DNA of 64,000 nucleotides from Varroa destructor (taxonomy: Eukaryota > Arthropoda > Arachnida > Mesostigmata > Varroidae). Of the stretch, positions 13,100 to 24,588 are shown in pieces (position 1 is the stretch's first letter; each line of letters opens with the position of its first letter). Made by a program: the position numbers and the translations under genes. The stretch covers positions 56,632,608-56,696,607 of the forward strand of contig NW_019211454.1 of the NCBI RefSeq assembly GCF_002443255.2. Direction: 5' to 3'. The notes beneath the pieces are model-generated. The model had not been told where the DNA came from. It was given only the letters and a program-made list of their open reading frames with translations, and searched no databases.

Positions 13100-15640
13100 T
13101 GGCAGAAAAATTTTTGAAAGATATTCTTAAAATATGTTTGACGCATAACTGGTAGTTAGCGATCTGACTGGAGAAAGATGGTCTCCATATCAGGGCACGC
13201 GTCAAAAATAATTTTTTTAAAACGCAGGACATTTGCTAACTTGAGCATTTAAGCTCTAAACTATTAGTTCCCTTTAAAGATATTATATTATAGATTCCAA
13301 TAAACGCCCTAGGTGAGCTTAAGCGAAAAACTAATAATAAATTATTTATTAATAATAAAAAAAGAATAAAATTATTAATTAATTAATAAGAAGATAAAAT
13401 GCAGTTTTTTTCAGTCAGTTTAAGTGTTCGAAATGTATGAAGTGTTTTACCTCTAACACTATCGTATTGATGGACACGATTTGTGTAATTTTGCCCAAAT
13501 GTGTATCTGTATTAATAAATTCAATTCAGGTTAACCGATAGATAAAGGGGAAATTTATTGCAGAGGAATAAAATCGGCTGTTTTACTTCTAATATCAGCT
13601 GGGGCACACGCAGCAATTCAACACTGCTAGCCGCCACCGTAAAACGAATACCACTAGGTTATATTGTTATTATTATTATTTATTCCTTTCAGACTAATAA
13701 CCTTTCCTAATTCTTTGCTATGAGTCTCCCCTTTAAGGCGGTGAAAGCGACGATGATCAACAATAATTAATACTGTAGTACTTGTCGGAAAAGACCATCA
13801 GACGGCGCTGTGTGCCAATGCGTATTTCCAGCATCGAAAACGCATTTAGTGGGTGCGTTTTGTGGCCCTATATCATTTGCCTGTCTGGTTCCTTTCGTAA
13901 TAATGTCGATCGACTCAAAGCCGTTATATTCCAAGATAGCACCGTATACGATTTGTCGAATCGACTGCTAGGTAGAAGAGAACGAAGAAGGATGCAAATG
14001 CCTGATGATAAATGGACGCCTATTTCGATGGAGGGACTAAACGCGGGTCGTGGCACTCCTTCGAGGAGGCGTACTCAAACGTATGTATCTTGAACGACTA
14101 ACCGTTCCGAACGTCTGATCGCTAGGCCGCAAAGGTTTGAAAGTGGACAGCAACCGCAAAGCAAATGATTCTTACTTTCGCCTTCGTGGAATTGTTATCC
14201 ACGCCTTGGCCATAGTGACTAGCGGTTAGAACAGGTCAGTCCCGCTATGCCCATGTTGTACAATGAATAGGGATGGAAAAAAGAAGCATACACCTACAAA
14301 AATCTTACTGAAAACATAAAAACGGAAAGGAGGTTCTTAAAGCTTTTTTTTGTACGGTAAACAAAGGCTAATCGTGCTTTGAAAGACGTCGAACCTAAAG
14401 GTGCTAGTTATTGTGGTTATAATCTGGTGACGGTCATCTGAGAAAACTTTTTTCTTTTAGGATAACACACGATGAATCCGCCTCTTAGCGCAGGTAATGT
14501 TCGATCCTTATTTGATAACATATTAGCGGTGTAGCTTTGTGTATTTGTACACTTACTAAATATACGTTTGCTCACTGACAGTCCTTATGATCTACTGAGA
14601 TTTTGAGATATTTTCGCAACAGGCGCGGTTTTTCGTAATCGTGCAGGCGAATTTACGATTCTGGTTTTTTTTTAGTGAAACACAAGAACTGTCCATAAGA
14701 CCTTAGTGTGTTTTCATCGCCTTTAGCCATTAACCAAGCGCGTGCTCTAAAACTGCAAAGCGTTACTGGCTTACGTAGAGGAAGAGCTACGCGAAATATC
14801 AAAGCCCACAGTGTAAAAATAACAATCATCGTTACACCAGATTAAATAACTGTTTGTTACACAATATCAATGAATCCAATTAAAGAAGATGATAAAGAGA
14901 GGAAGTTAATTACTATGTGAGTAATACTTTCTTGCTGAGAACTAATTGTAAAGTACTGAAAAGGCATTCTTACCTATCGGGTTTTTCTAGTTATCCTTAT
15001 AGGCTCATCCAAACACAAACTGTGACCGATATGAACGTTCGATCTTATTCAGATTAAAACCGCGAGGGCACGGGTTCTCCTTTAATCTAGTTATAGTTAG
15101 CTATTTAGGACTGTGGCTAAATATATTACAGGAAAGAACTCGAAAGCGAAAAAAGGTTAATAAGAAAGCAGATCAGGTAGAATCTCATTATTTTTAAGGA
15201 AATTTCTGTTATACTATTTATGTGAAACCAGACATCACCAGGGTCAACCCTATTTTATGTTTTAATGATTCTCAGCCCTAGATGTTGGGTTTGATTCTGC
15301 TTAAAGGAATACTAACAAAAATTCTTAATTTGTTCACCCCAGATTTTGCAGTATTTATGTATAGTAAAATTCGAGGTCAGCACATACCGAGTACTTAAAA
15401 ATATCCAACCGAAAAAATCTCCATTTCAAACGTAGCCCTCGGACCATGTAAATTATACAAGCATAGGTTAACTCTTAAACATAAAATCTTGTAAGAGAGA
15501 AACACAAAGGTCTGACTACTCTGTCGCTGCACGAAATTATTTAGTATTCGTACATATATGTACATATATACATTTTAATTTCTTAAAAACATAGCTACTT
15601 GCCTATTAGCACTGCTTGTATTGTTTTCCACAATGAGTGA
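13100..15640. other. Intergenic AT-rich DNA with A/T simple-sequence tracts
   Basis: Dense (TAA)n/(ATT)n-like tracts occur at about 13330-13400 and 13665-13685. A frame of about 100 codons at 13782-14093 begins with TTG and has no recognisable domain. I see nothing else. Confidence 0.55.
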
Positions 15641-16260
15641 TCGTACTTTTGGCGTTAGGGCCAGTTGCACGTATCGGTACAATGGTCGTTGAGGCCAGTG
15701 TGGTAGGCGGAATCGACAAACGCTGTGTCGTACCGACACCGCGAACAACTCGTGTCGATTTAGGCAATACCAAGCACATTCACATTCAACGTTAGTGACG
15801 TTTGCTCAATGCTATCCATGAACAAAAACGCGAGAAAACTATTGACCGTTGTCGTATCTATAGTGTCCGTTTGCCCTTTCATCGTGCGTTGCACATCTTT
15901 AGTTCCCGGCCACACACGGGAAAAGTAGCGCTCTAGTCTGTATGAACCGGCGACGAGGCGAACCGGAGCCTAAAACGATTCGGCTGTGCGCCCTTCTTTA
16001 CACATCCCGTCGTTTGATTTGGCCGAATTTTTCTCGTCTTTTATTGGCAAGAGGGGCAACAGGGACGACATGCGCAGTGCTCTCTACCACAAACGCGGTT
16101 TGTCGTTTCGTCGTCCTTCGGCCCGACTCAACTTATTCCTTCTGTTTGATGTGTTTTTATTGCACCCGTGTACGCACGAATCGTTGACAAAACAGCGCTG
16201 ATAAGAATATGTCATTGTGAGCATAACCTGTGCCACTACAGAGGAGGCAAACCTGATTGT
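15640..16260. other. GC-richer island, unassigned
   Basis: About 600 bases of balanced base composition in AT-rich surroundings, open for 60-80 codons in several frames. It lies directly upstream of the possible secreted-peptide frame at 16317 and could be its promoter or 5' region. No core promoter motif is convincing. Confidence 0.25.
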
Positions 16261-16316
16261 CAGAGATGGCACAAGCTATGTTTCTTACCGCTTTTTTCGG
16301 TCTAAGCATAATTTAA

Positions 16317-16565
16317 ATGGGGTTGTTTTTTTTTTTCGTTTTGACATTTCTTGTTAGTATGTGTATGATGGGGACGGCTGCTTCGAACTTATCTGTCCCA
16401 GCAGAAGTGTGCCAGAGCCATTCTGAAAAAATCTTGCTGTTACAACCGGCAGACTATTACTGCACAAGCAAATGGGTATCATTTGTGTTACTTAATAGAA
16501 GAAATCCTTGGGGTATACCTGAAGTACGCATATATTTAATAAAGAACTTGAACAGTGACGTTTGA
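16317..16565 (+). CDS. Possible small secreted peptide (82 aa), unproven
   Basis: An ATG-initiated frame of 82 codons. The first 23 residues look like a signal peptide: a short N-terminus, then a hydrophobic core (LFFFFVLTFLVSMCMM) and a small-residue end (GTAAS) that would suit signal peptidase. The predicted mature part has two cysteines and is moderately basic. Against it, the hydrophobic core is partly created by an 11-T run, there is no homology I can recall, and no promoter or poly(A) signal is clear. I treat it as a candidate only. It could also be a signal-peptide exon of a longer gene or a chance frame. Confidence 0.17.
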   Translation: MGLFFFFVLTFLVSMCMMGTAASNLSVPAEVCQSHSEKILLLQPADYYCTSKWVSFVLLNRRNPWGIPEVRIYLIKNLNSDV

Positions 16566-17530
16566 GCGGACATAATAGTACTAGTTACCAGGTTTCAACA
16601 CTGCTTATCAAGTCCTACGCCAAAAAAGCATAAAGCCGAATGAACGTATTAAACCTCTATAGCAAATTTTTATGGATTTAAACATTATCAAGCTACCTGT
16701 AGAGGCTGAGGCTTTAATTAACGCTTAAATTCTATAATATATATAAAATTCTAAATATAATATATAATTCTAAATTATGAATGTTAGTTTAATAACTTCC
16801 ATTCAGATTATTTTAGCAGTGCATGTTGTCACGCAGAGGTAGGCAGAACACAAATTTCACTATGTATCACCTGGATTTCCCAACGATTTGCTTCGACAGT
16901 AATGTAACGGATCGCATATTGTCTGATCCCTAGAAAAGCTGTGTGAACCGATTCATATTATCTGAATTATTAATAAGATTAAATATTTAGGCTGTGATTA
17001 ATGGATGCACTGCTACAAAGTAATTAGCTCGTTTCATATCTTTCTAGATTGATTTAAAAGTCGTCTGCAAAATTGTATCCTGAAATATATACCTGACATT
17101 CGGCACCCCGCGAAATATTTTCATAGTCTAAACTAACACGCTGTCCGACTGATGCTCAACTCGGATAAGCATACTTTCGGTTTATGCCAAACCCTACTAG
17201 GCGGGCCTTAATATATAGGATACTTGTAATTTCACTTGTCTTGTCTAATGGCCCTTTTGTGCCTTGTGTATGATCTGTACGACAGCGGCAAATGGACCGA
17301 AGCTGCCAGTGTTGGATTTCGATGCCGCATCGTTTCACACGAGGCATTATATTAAAAAAGATAAATAAAGAAGACCTATACCCCGGTCAAGGAGGCTAAA
17401 TAATAGACTGTGGTTCGTGGTGGGTCATGTATTTGTCTCGTGGAGTACTGCCCTGCAGGAATCAGTTAAAGCAAACGAGCACACGAACGTTTATGTGTTC
17501 TTTGATTTTAAACAATTGAATTGCCTAATT

Positions 17531-17552
17531 TGCAAGTTTTTTCAAACTTGCA
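17531..17552. repeat. Perfect inverted repeat, 9-base arms
   Basis: TGCAAGTTT (17531-17539) and AAACTTGCA (17544-17552) are exact reverse complements around a 4-base loop. A second hairpin lies 40 bases downstream. Confidence 0.85.
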
Positions 17553-17592
17553 TTCGTTTAACCTAGCAAAACTGGCTAAACTGGTCGGGGTG

Positions 17593-17614
17593 ATCATTAC
17601 TTCTTCGTAATGAT
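17593..17614. repeat. Perfect inverted repeat, 8-base arms
   Basis: ATCATTAC (17593-17600) and GTAATGAT (17607-17614) are exact reverse complements around the loop TTCTTC. Confidence 0.85.
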
Positions 17615-18209
17615 TTAGTAAAACGATTTACAGCTTTAAGATTTATGAATTCGCAGTCAGTTAACGCCGCTTTGAATGAGGCGACAAGGTCCCTGACAAA
17701 AACACCAGACGAGATGGAACTGTGAGCATTGAAATAGGCCATCAGGTCGAGCTACGGAAACGCGTTAGCCCACGCAAAACGCGAACCGGTAAACAGTATG
17801 CCGTCAGCTATCGCCGTACCTGCTAATTTCCTTCCTCGGTGTTATCGGTCCCTGTTTTCGTCAGATTGACGGCTAGTCTCAGCTTTGTTACTCCTACCGT
17901 TACAGACTGGCTTGAACTTGGTGAACATCAAATCTACGTAGACTCCAGTAACAAATCGCTTAAACGAGATCTATCAGGCCTTCATTTTCAGAGACCTTTT
18001 TCAAAAAACTGAAGACAGGAGTGGGACTCTGTTATCGCATTATACAAGAGCCGTTTTGTCAGGTTCTCCTTGAGGACGTGAGTTTTGAAGAATAAGGTAC
18101 TCTTTTTATTGTATAATATCTATTCTAAGGCATATGTTTCGAAGGCTGTGGTCAAAAAAAGGTATGCCGCAGCTCTGTATAAATCTGCAGGTGATTTAAT
18201 CTCTTTGAG

Positions 18210-19050
18210 CTAGATGACAGAAATAATCGATATATGGTCTGTGCTTCCTGGGTGCCTTCGGACTTGCGCGTGACTAAGACATGTCAATAAAACACTTCGT
18301 GCAGGCTTCTGTCCTAGCGATGTTAATACTGACAGCGCAGCGTTTAGGTAGGCTGAGCTTCTGGTTATCCTGGTAAGCGCTTTTTGTAGATCGCGACGGG
18401 AACGTCTGCCTTTACAGATATTTTCTTCAGAAGAACTTCTCATCACAAAACTAATTTTATCATGAGTTACGTTAGGCGTAGGGGAATCGATGACAGAGCT
18501 TATCGCGAGTCCCTCTAACGTTGACACCCAACCGAGGTTGGCTGTTTCAACGGGCGTGGTACACAACTGTATTGCAGATCTGGTGACTCGATTCAATCAT
18601 GCCAAGGTCACCAGCAACGATCAGAAGTAAGGCCAAGGGACCCCGCCTAGAGACCCCATATGAAAAGGTGTGTCAACATCCACTTTGCAGGGCGAACGCA
18701 CGCTGTTATAATGCAGGTGCGTGGATTACGCATCTGCCGCTATGCACGATGTGAGATCGCGAACTTTATAACTAAGGAATGCGAAGACATCTCCACTGAG
18801 GTATTCACAAACATTATTTTTACGAGCTAAGTAGGACTGTCGCTATGGTTTCCGTTGACACTAGGATGTCTGTCTCCATTAGTGTTGTAGCACATTTGCA
18901 ATTCTACTATGCATTTCACAAAGCCGAGTTGGCGTGTAGCCGCATCCAGTATTCTGAAATCGATCGTGAACGCAATTGCAATAGCGATGCAACGCCAAAT
19001 GCTAGAACGGTCTGCATGCCTGCAATTCATAAAATTGTTGACGGTACTCC
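18210..19050 (-). pseudogene. Decayed non-LTR retrotransposon endonuclease relic (Jockey/R1/I-like)
   Basis: Read on the minus strand with frameshifts, this segment shows the order of motifs found in apurinic-type endonuclease domains of non-LTR elements. Near 18840-18910 a frame gives CATTLMETDILVSTET, like the ATxLL...DIxLVSEP block. Near 18600-18630 LLLIVAGD matches the IIAGDFN catalytic block, although the Asn is lost (GDLG). In the 128-codon frame 18596-18210, VTRSAIQ...PTPN resembles the VTdaRG...PT block. STDHISIISVI near the end resembles the C-terminal SDH motif. Stops and frame breaks show that it is dead. No reverse transcriptase is recognisable downstream. The match is by eye and may be partly fortuitous. 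Confidence 0.4.
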
Positions 19051-19063
19051 TAGAGAGGACCAC

Positions 19064-22000
19064 CTTCCGCGATCATTGATAAGTTGTCAGGTATCATCTT
19101 CCGTCGAAAATTCTTTGTCCCCATACAGTGTCACTGCTGTACGATTTTACAATGTTAACCTGATTGTTCCACCGTCTAGCTTTAAAAAAACTAGCTTCGA
19201 AGTCAGAAACTTTGTGTCGCGAATCCTTAACCTGCAAGTGCCGTTGTGCGGCCTTCCTGGACCCTTCGCTCTTTGACGTCTTTGTAGACCTAAGATAGGT
19301 TTGACCTTCCCCGCGATATTGGAGCCTATCGTGTCAAGCCTTTCACATCGATAATTGTATTGGCCGTTTTATAGGGAAAAGACAGGGAAAGCTGATGTTT
19401 TTTTGAGCAACTTTAAATGCGAATGTATCGTTAACTGTTTTGCCGTCTTGGCTGAGTGTGGGAACAGCTAAAACATAAACTTCAGACTTCCGTTGTAAGC
19501 AGACTAGTCTTTATGCAGTCGTGCATGAGCCCTGCTATTGGGCCATTAGCTGCACCCACCAACCTCTTGGCTTTAGTCACCGCATTGTCGATGTTCACCT
19601 GCGTTACGCAAACAGAATTGTCTTCTTAAGCAGAAGCTGTCTCAGTTTGGGTCTGATAAAACTATCAGGTTTTGCATATTCTATTTCTCTAGGTGGACAC
19701 TGCATCCATCGGTAACTTGTTAAAAGGCGCAGGCCAGACTTCTGTGCCTGTTGTTTGTATTGTTACCATACACTTTTCTTTTTTTCTGGTAAGTCATTTC
19801 TTTTTTACGCGCTAATGTACGGCTAGACAAAATCCCCACATTGTTTGTTGCTTTGGTTACAAATGAGCGTGTATTTAAACTTTATGTAGCGTTACACTGT
19901 CTAGTCGGTTATAAACAGAGCGCGCACTCGGTACATCCAAGTGACAGCTAACTCTGCTGTCGGATCAGCCTGCCCATAGCCCTGCGATGCAGCATCACTT
20001 AGTACGCAGGGTGGAGGCTAAAAGATTGATCCAGGAACGCCGATATTTGCACCGTGGGACTCCATAGTGAAACTGGATAATTCGAAACGTACTTTCTAAC
20101 TTGAGGTATTTCTGTTTGCGCATTCTTGGTTAATATTACGGCAAGCACGGAACAACCCCGAGAGACTGTGACGTTGAGCTTTTCAACGTTGCCTTGCCAA
20201 CGAAATGTTATCATAACATCCGCGCTTTAGTCATAGGTATCTCTGGTTAAATAATGTGCCCCTTTAATAATATTTACTTTTATATTTATTTGCCTAAGCT
20301 AAATTTCGTCAACCTTTTGTTGAATAGAATGTTATATATACTATTTAGTAAATTGCCAGAGATAAGGGACCTGACTAACCTGATGAATTGCACGGTAATT
20401 TTAAAGAACTTTACGTTAATAATACGTAATGTAAAAAAACTCGTTAATAACAAGATTTTTTCTCATGTAACGATAGCAACTTAAGCTATTAATATTTAAG
20501 CGATTAGGACAGTTTGCAATTTAATTTTTAGAAATTTCGACCAAGTCAAAATTTGGCACTCCAAAATATAAACGCACAGCCCTTCTTCTATAAATTGCAT
20601 TTTTACGAAAACCTATCTTATTATTTACACGCAATAATAATAAATATATAATAAAAAATAAATTAAATATTATATAAACATATGGTGACTTTACGGATGT
20701 GTACAGAATAATTAGGACATTCTGCAATCTCCGTGGCTGTCTAAGAACGTAAGAAGTAAAGATTATTTTCAACTTAATATTGGAACTAAAAGCAAGGCTA
20801 TGATTTTTTCGTCGAGGTAAGGCGTTCTCAAAAATAGTTGTTAACTAGTGATAACTACGTACGCATGTTTAATCATCGAAAGTTACGGTTGAATATACAG
20901 TGCTTTGCAAATCCTTCATTGCCCATAAAATAACTGGGATTTAAAAATAAACCGTCATCGAATAATCTCGTTAATCAAAAACCAAGCAAATTCATGATAC
21001 ACACTAGAAGACGTATGACGAAAATTACTTCGTGTCGACCATAACCACAAATGCATTGATGAAATTAACCACGACAGCTTCTACACATCATATATGCTAA
21101 TATTTAGGCAGTTCGTTCTGCATAGCAAAAAAATTTGAATAGGATCAGGCGCTGTCGCCGAAAAAATTTTTGGCAAAAATCAATGAAATATTTACGGTAG
21201 GGCTCAAAGCAATCCATCCTCAAAACTAGGCTTGAGAATATATTTTTTTAAAAATTTGTTAAGCCCACTTCCTTAAAGCCAAAACAAAGGTGCACTTCAT
21301 TGGTTAATTAAGTTAATAGATTGCCATCCGTTAAACTATCACACAGATGGTAGCACATAAGAAAAAAAACAATATATTTATAGCCTATCTTGTCAGAACT
21401 AGAAATTCATATTAGGTTTAATCTGTTCGTCCCCATCCGTAACTAATGAACGAGTTCTAGAGAAAAATTATTGATACTAGCATTTTACTACGCCTATATT
21501 TTCGATGATGTATGTGGGTAAAGGAAGTTATTGTTATTATTATCGCATATTAGTATTATATGTTTTATCAGAATCAAGTGGCAACCAAAATTTATCTGTT
21601 CGGTGATCTACAGTGCCAGAATGTAGTAGGATACATTATCTCTCTCTAGCACCTGATTAGTACTATGCCTGGCGGAGGTCCTCGAATACTATCTTTTTAA
21701 GTTTTTCAATCTAATCTGGGTTAGTTCTGGCCTGCTTAACTTATGCTAGAGCTCTAATCTCGAAATCATTGCTGTTGTTCAATTGCACCATTTCTGTCAG
21801 CCCATTGCAGTGGTAATTGCGGTCTTCTTATTGGAGTTCCTATAACCTTAGTTCACTAATTTGACCCACCACTTTGTCCGTTACATTTCTACGTTATCTC
21901 ACTAACCATATTTTACTTTAGCTATGGCTTGACTGTACTTTGATAAATCTGTAGTGGGTTTCCAGTACCATGTCAGTTATTCCGTCGTCCATTTGAATAT

Positions 22001-22640
22001 GTTGTCACCTAACTAAAGTCGACCCGTTGCTTTTTGCAGTTATCCCGCTTTGTAGCTAAACGAACCTTTATTTTCAAATACCACTTTAAATATTTAAAGC
22101 CGCACAAAAAGTCCATGCAGATATAAAACAGATATGTTTTATCGTACTACAGAATAGTATAAGCATCTGTAACGTTGATTACTAAGAAAGGAAGTTGTTC
22201 ATACGATAGAACATGTAATACAATGCAGCGATTTAAATTTCCAGGAACGCTCATGGCCAGAGGATGCCAAACCTACAAAATATTTCAAAACCCCCCCAGA
22301 GATGGTTACATGGTATATTAGTCCGAGCTTTCAATCAGCTGTTTGCCGATAATTCCTCTGGAAATACAATGGTCTTGGATTGTTCATACAGCACCGTATA
22401 AGTGCATAAAAACAATCTGCAGTCACATGTTATATAACGACTATTGTACCTGTCGTGCTAAGCATACTTGTATCGAACCGTGGCGTTGTCAATGCAGGCC
22501 ACAGTTTGACCATGAAAAAATGCTCTACACTGAACCTGGCTTTCTTGCGGACCCGCATATACCACATAATACTTGCCTTCCCATACCTCTATATTTCGAG
22601 TTTTCGATTTTTCAGCCTGTTTTCAGCACAATACGTCTGC
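19064..22640. other. Intergenic AT-rich DNA
   Basis: No supported gene. Open frames at 18845-19276 (which partly overlaps the endonuclease relic on the opposite strand), 19521-19715 and 20254-20484 show no recognisable domain. Dense A/T simple sequence occurs at about 20620-20680. Confidence 0.5.
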
Positions 22641-22719
22641 GCCCGGGTCCGAACCTATGGCACTACGTGTCCATATAATTTGCAGGTAAATCCGTTACCC
22701 ACTAAGCTATCACCGGGCT
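22641..22719 (-). repeat. tRNA-derived SINE-like head with A and B boxes
   Basis: On the minus strand an A box TAGCTTAGTGGG (22709-22698, consensus TRGCNNAGYNGG) is followed about 54 bases later by a B box GGTTCGGACCC (22655-22645, consensus GGTTCGANNCC). The 5' GCCCGG (22718-22713) can pair with CCGGGC just after the B box (22646-22641). No complete cloverleaf can be drawn, because the T arm runs directly into the acceptor-like sequence. A tRNA-derived SINE head therefore fits better than a functional tRNA. The body downstream on the minus strand (toward 22450) would be the SINE tail, and its end is unclear. Confidence 0.5.
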
Positions 22720-24558
22720 GTGAAGACATCTGTCAGTCTAAGTAGCTCTATATAGAAAAACTGAAGAAAAGAGGTGTCACTTGTATTCCCATTCTTAAAT
22801 TTGCTACAAATTCAGAAAAATATCATTTACATTTAAAAAAGTCTTATGAGAGTATACTATACGAAGAAGATCTCAATGTAATTCTACTTTTTCAAGATAT
22901 TCCATCAAAGCTCTCTGAAGAGACGCCTGGGAAAGATTAATAGGGAAAAAAAAGCAAAAGCGAAAATGTATAGTAAAAAAAAATCGAAGCAAAATATCAC
23001 TTGAATTAAAAGCCATTTCTTACTGAATATTGTGATTGATATATCTCAATCGACTTGCAGCACACTTAGAGAATTGTAACTCGGATTGTACTTTAGGGTA
23101 TTGCTGTTATTGCTATCCATATGACCATCATTCGAGCTAAAATTAAGCCCATAAATCAAACTAATGCGCGTATTCACTGACTCAACATGCTCAAGGAAGA
23201 AAAAACTTCTTACGGCACTTACTATTTACAAAGCACTTACTAAATACAGAGTTGTATTACAGTTCATCCATTCAGGTCACCATATCAAGGTTTTATGCAG
23301 GAAAGTTTTCTTTCCGTAATACCACTGCATCTCAGCGCAGACATATCATATCTATCTTCCAAGGCTTACGAAGCTTTACGTTCTAATGATAACATTGAAA
23401 GTTCGAGTAATGCGCGAGGGAAATGTAAACGTATATTATCCGTAGAATCCACGACAGCGCCATCAACATTGCTAAGTTAAATAACTGACTTATATACTAC
23501 AGTACGCCTATCAGGCGCATAGAAACACGATGATAGTAATTATATTACCATGAAAATATTATATGTAGCTTGAATAGTTAAAGCAAATGCATTATTCGCG
23601 CGCTTTGTAAATTTAAAAGAGCAAGCGTTTGTGTAACATATTTGTTTTAAGGCATCAGATAAGGGATGAGCATGTGTAGTCAATAATTGAAGGTTTAGAT
23701 ATTGGAGCGAAATTTCGAACAGTATATCCTTACTGAATATATTTCAATATTATTTGTAATAAATAAAATAAACTTACTAAAATATAGTCGTACATATAAT
23801 ATACACCACTTGAAAAATATTATTCATAATGCGTGATATCTTAAATATCATAGTATGAGGCTTCTTACATGTTTTAAAGTTTGTCTTGAGTAATTAAGTA
23901 AATTTTTTTGATATAGAGCTTATAAGGGATGGCTCGGGTATTCTAATAGTCCTAGGTAATAAAGCTTTAGCAAGTCGATACTTCTTTCGCATCTCTTCAA
24001 GTAGCGACATTGCAATGGTGAGAGCAGGCTACTCCTCCGGAGAGTTCGGCCGAGAGCCGTTCTTGGCCAGCATCCATTGATACAAAATTTCATTTTATTT
24101 GATCATGCGTTTCGTGTACCACGCTACGACCAAGACGACAAAAATACATGCCATTTTTTATTTAAATCATTCTAAGTGAACTTAGTGTTGATCTTATAGG
24201 CATGTATGTAAGAAGGAACAACAACAGTATTCGTCCGCATCTGTTACGCACTCCCTAAACTTTTTGTGGGGATTATCTTTGTTATTAAGAATTTATCTAG
24301 GAACCTGCTCGAAACTGGATAGCTTAGGATCCTTAATAAAGAGCGTCTTGTGTTAGGGTTCATGTGCATGATCATCAACAGGTCACAACGTCAATTGCTG
24401 TTTGACGGCTTTATTTCTACGTTGCGCCCTTTTCAGGCCTCCTCAACTTTGGCGTTTAACCATGTATCCCTTCCTTTACAAAGTTACGATAATCAGTATA
24501 TATTCTTTTAGCCTCCACATGTTATCATTGCATGACTAAAGCTATCTTATAAGTTTTG

Positions 24559-24588
24559 TGAGCAACTAGTTTACAGACTAGTTGCTCA
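24559..24588. repeat. Perfect 12-bp stem-loop
   Basis: TGAGCAACTAGT (24559-24570) and ACTAGTTGCTCA (24577-24588) are exact reverse complements around the loop TTACAG. It is the cleanest stem in the left half of the window. It is too short alone for a microRNA precursor and might be a terminal piece of a small inverted-repeat element. Confidence 0.85.

Larger units (their letters stand above)
16566..18200. other. Intergenic DNA with two small hairpins
   Basis: No supported coding region. Two perfect inverted repeats at 17531-17614 are listed separately. The minus strand of 17.2-18.2 kb would be the position of a reverse transcriptase if the endonuclease relic at 18.2-19.05 kb were part of a full non-LTR element, but I could not recognise reverse transcriptase motifs there. 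Confidence 0.45.
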
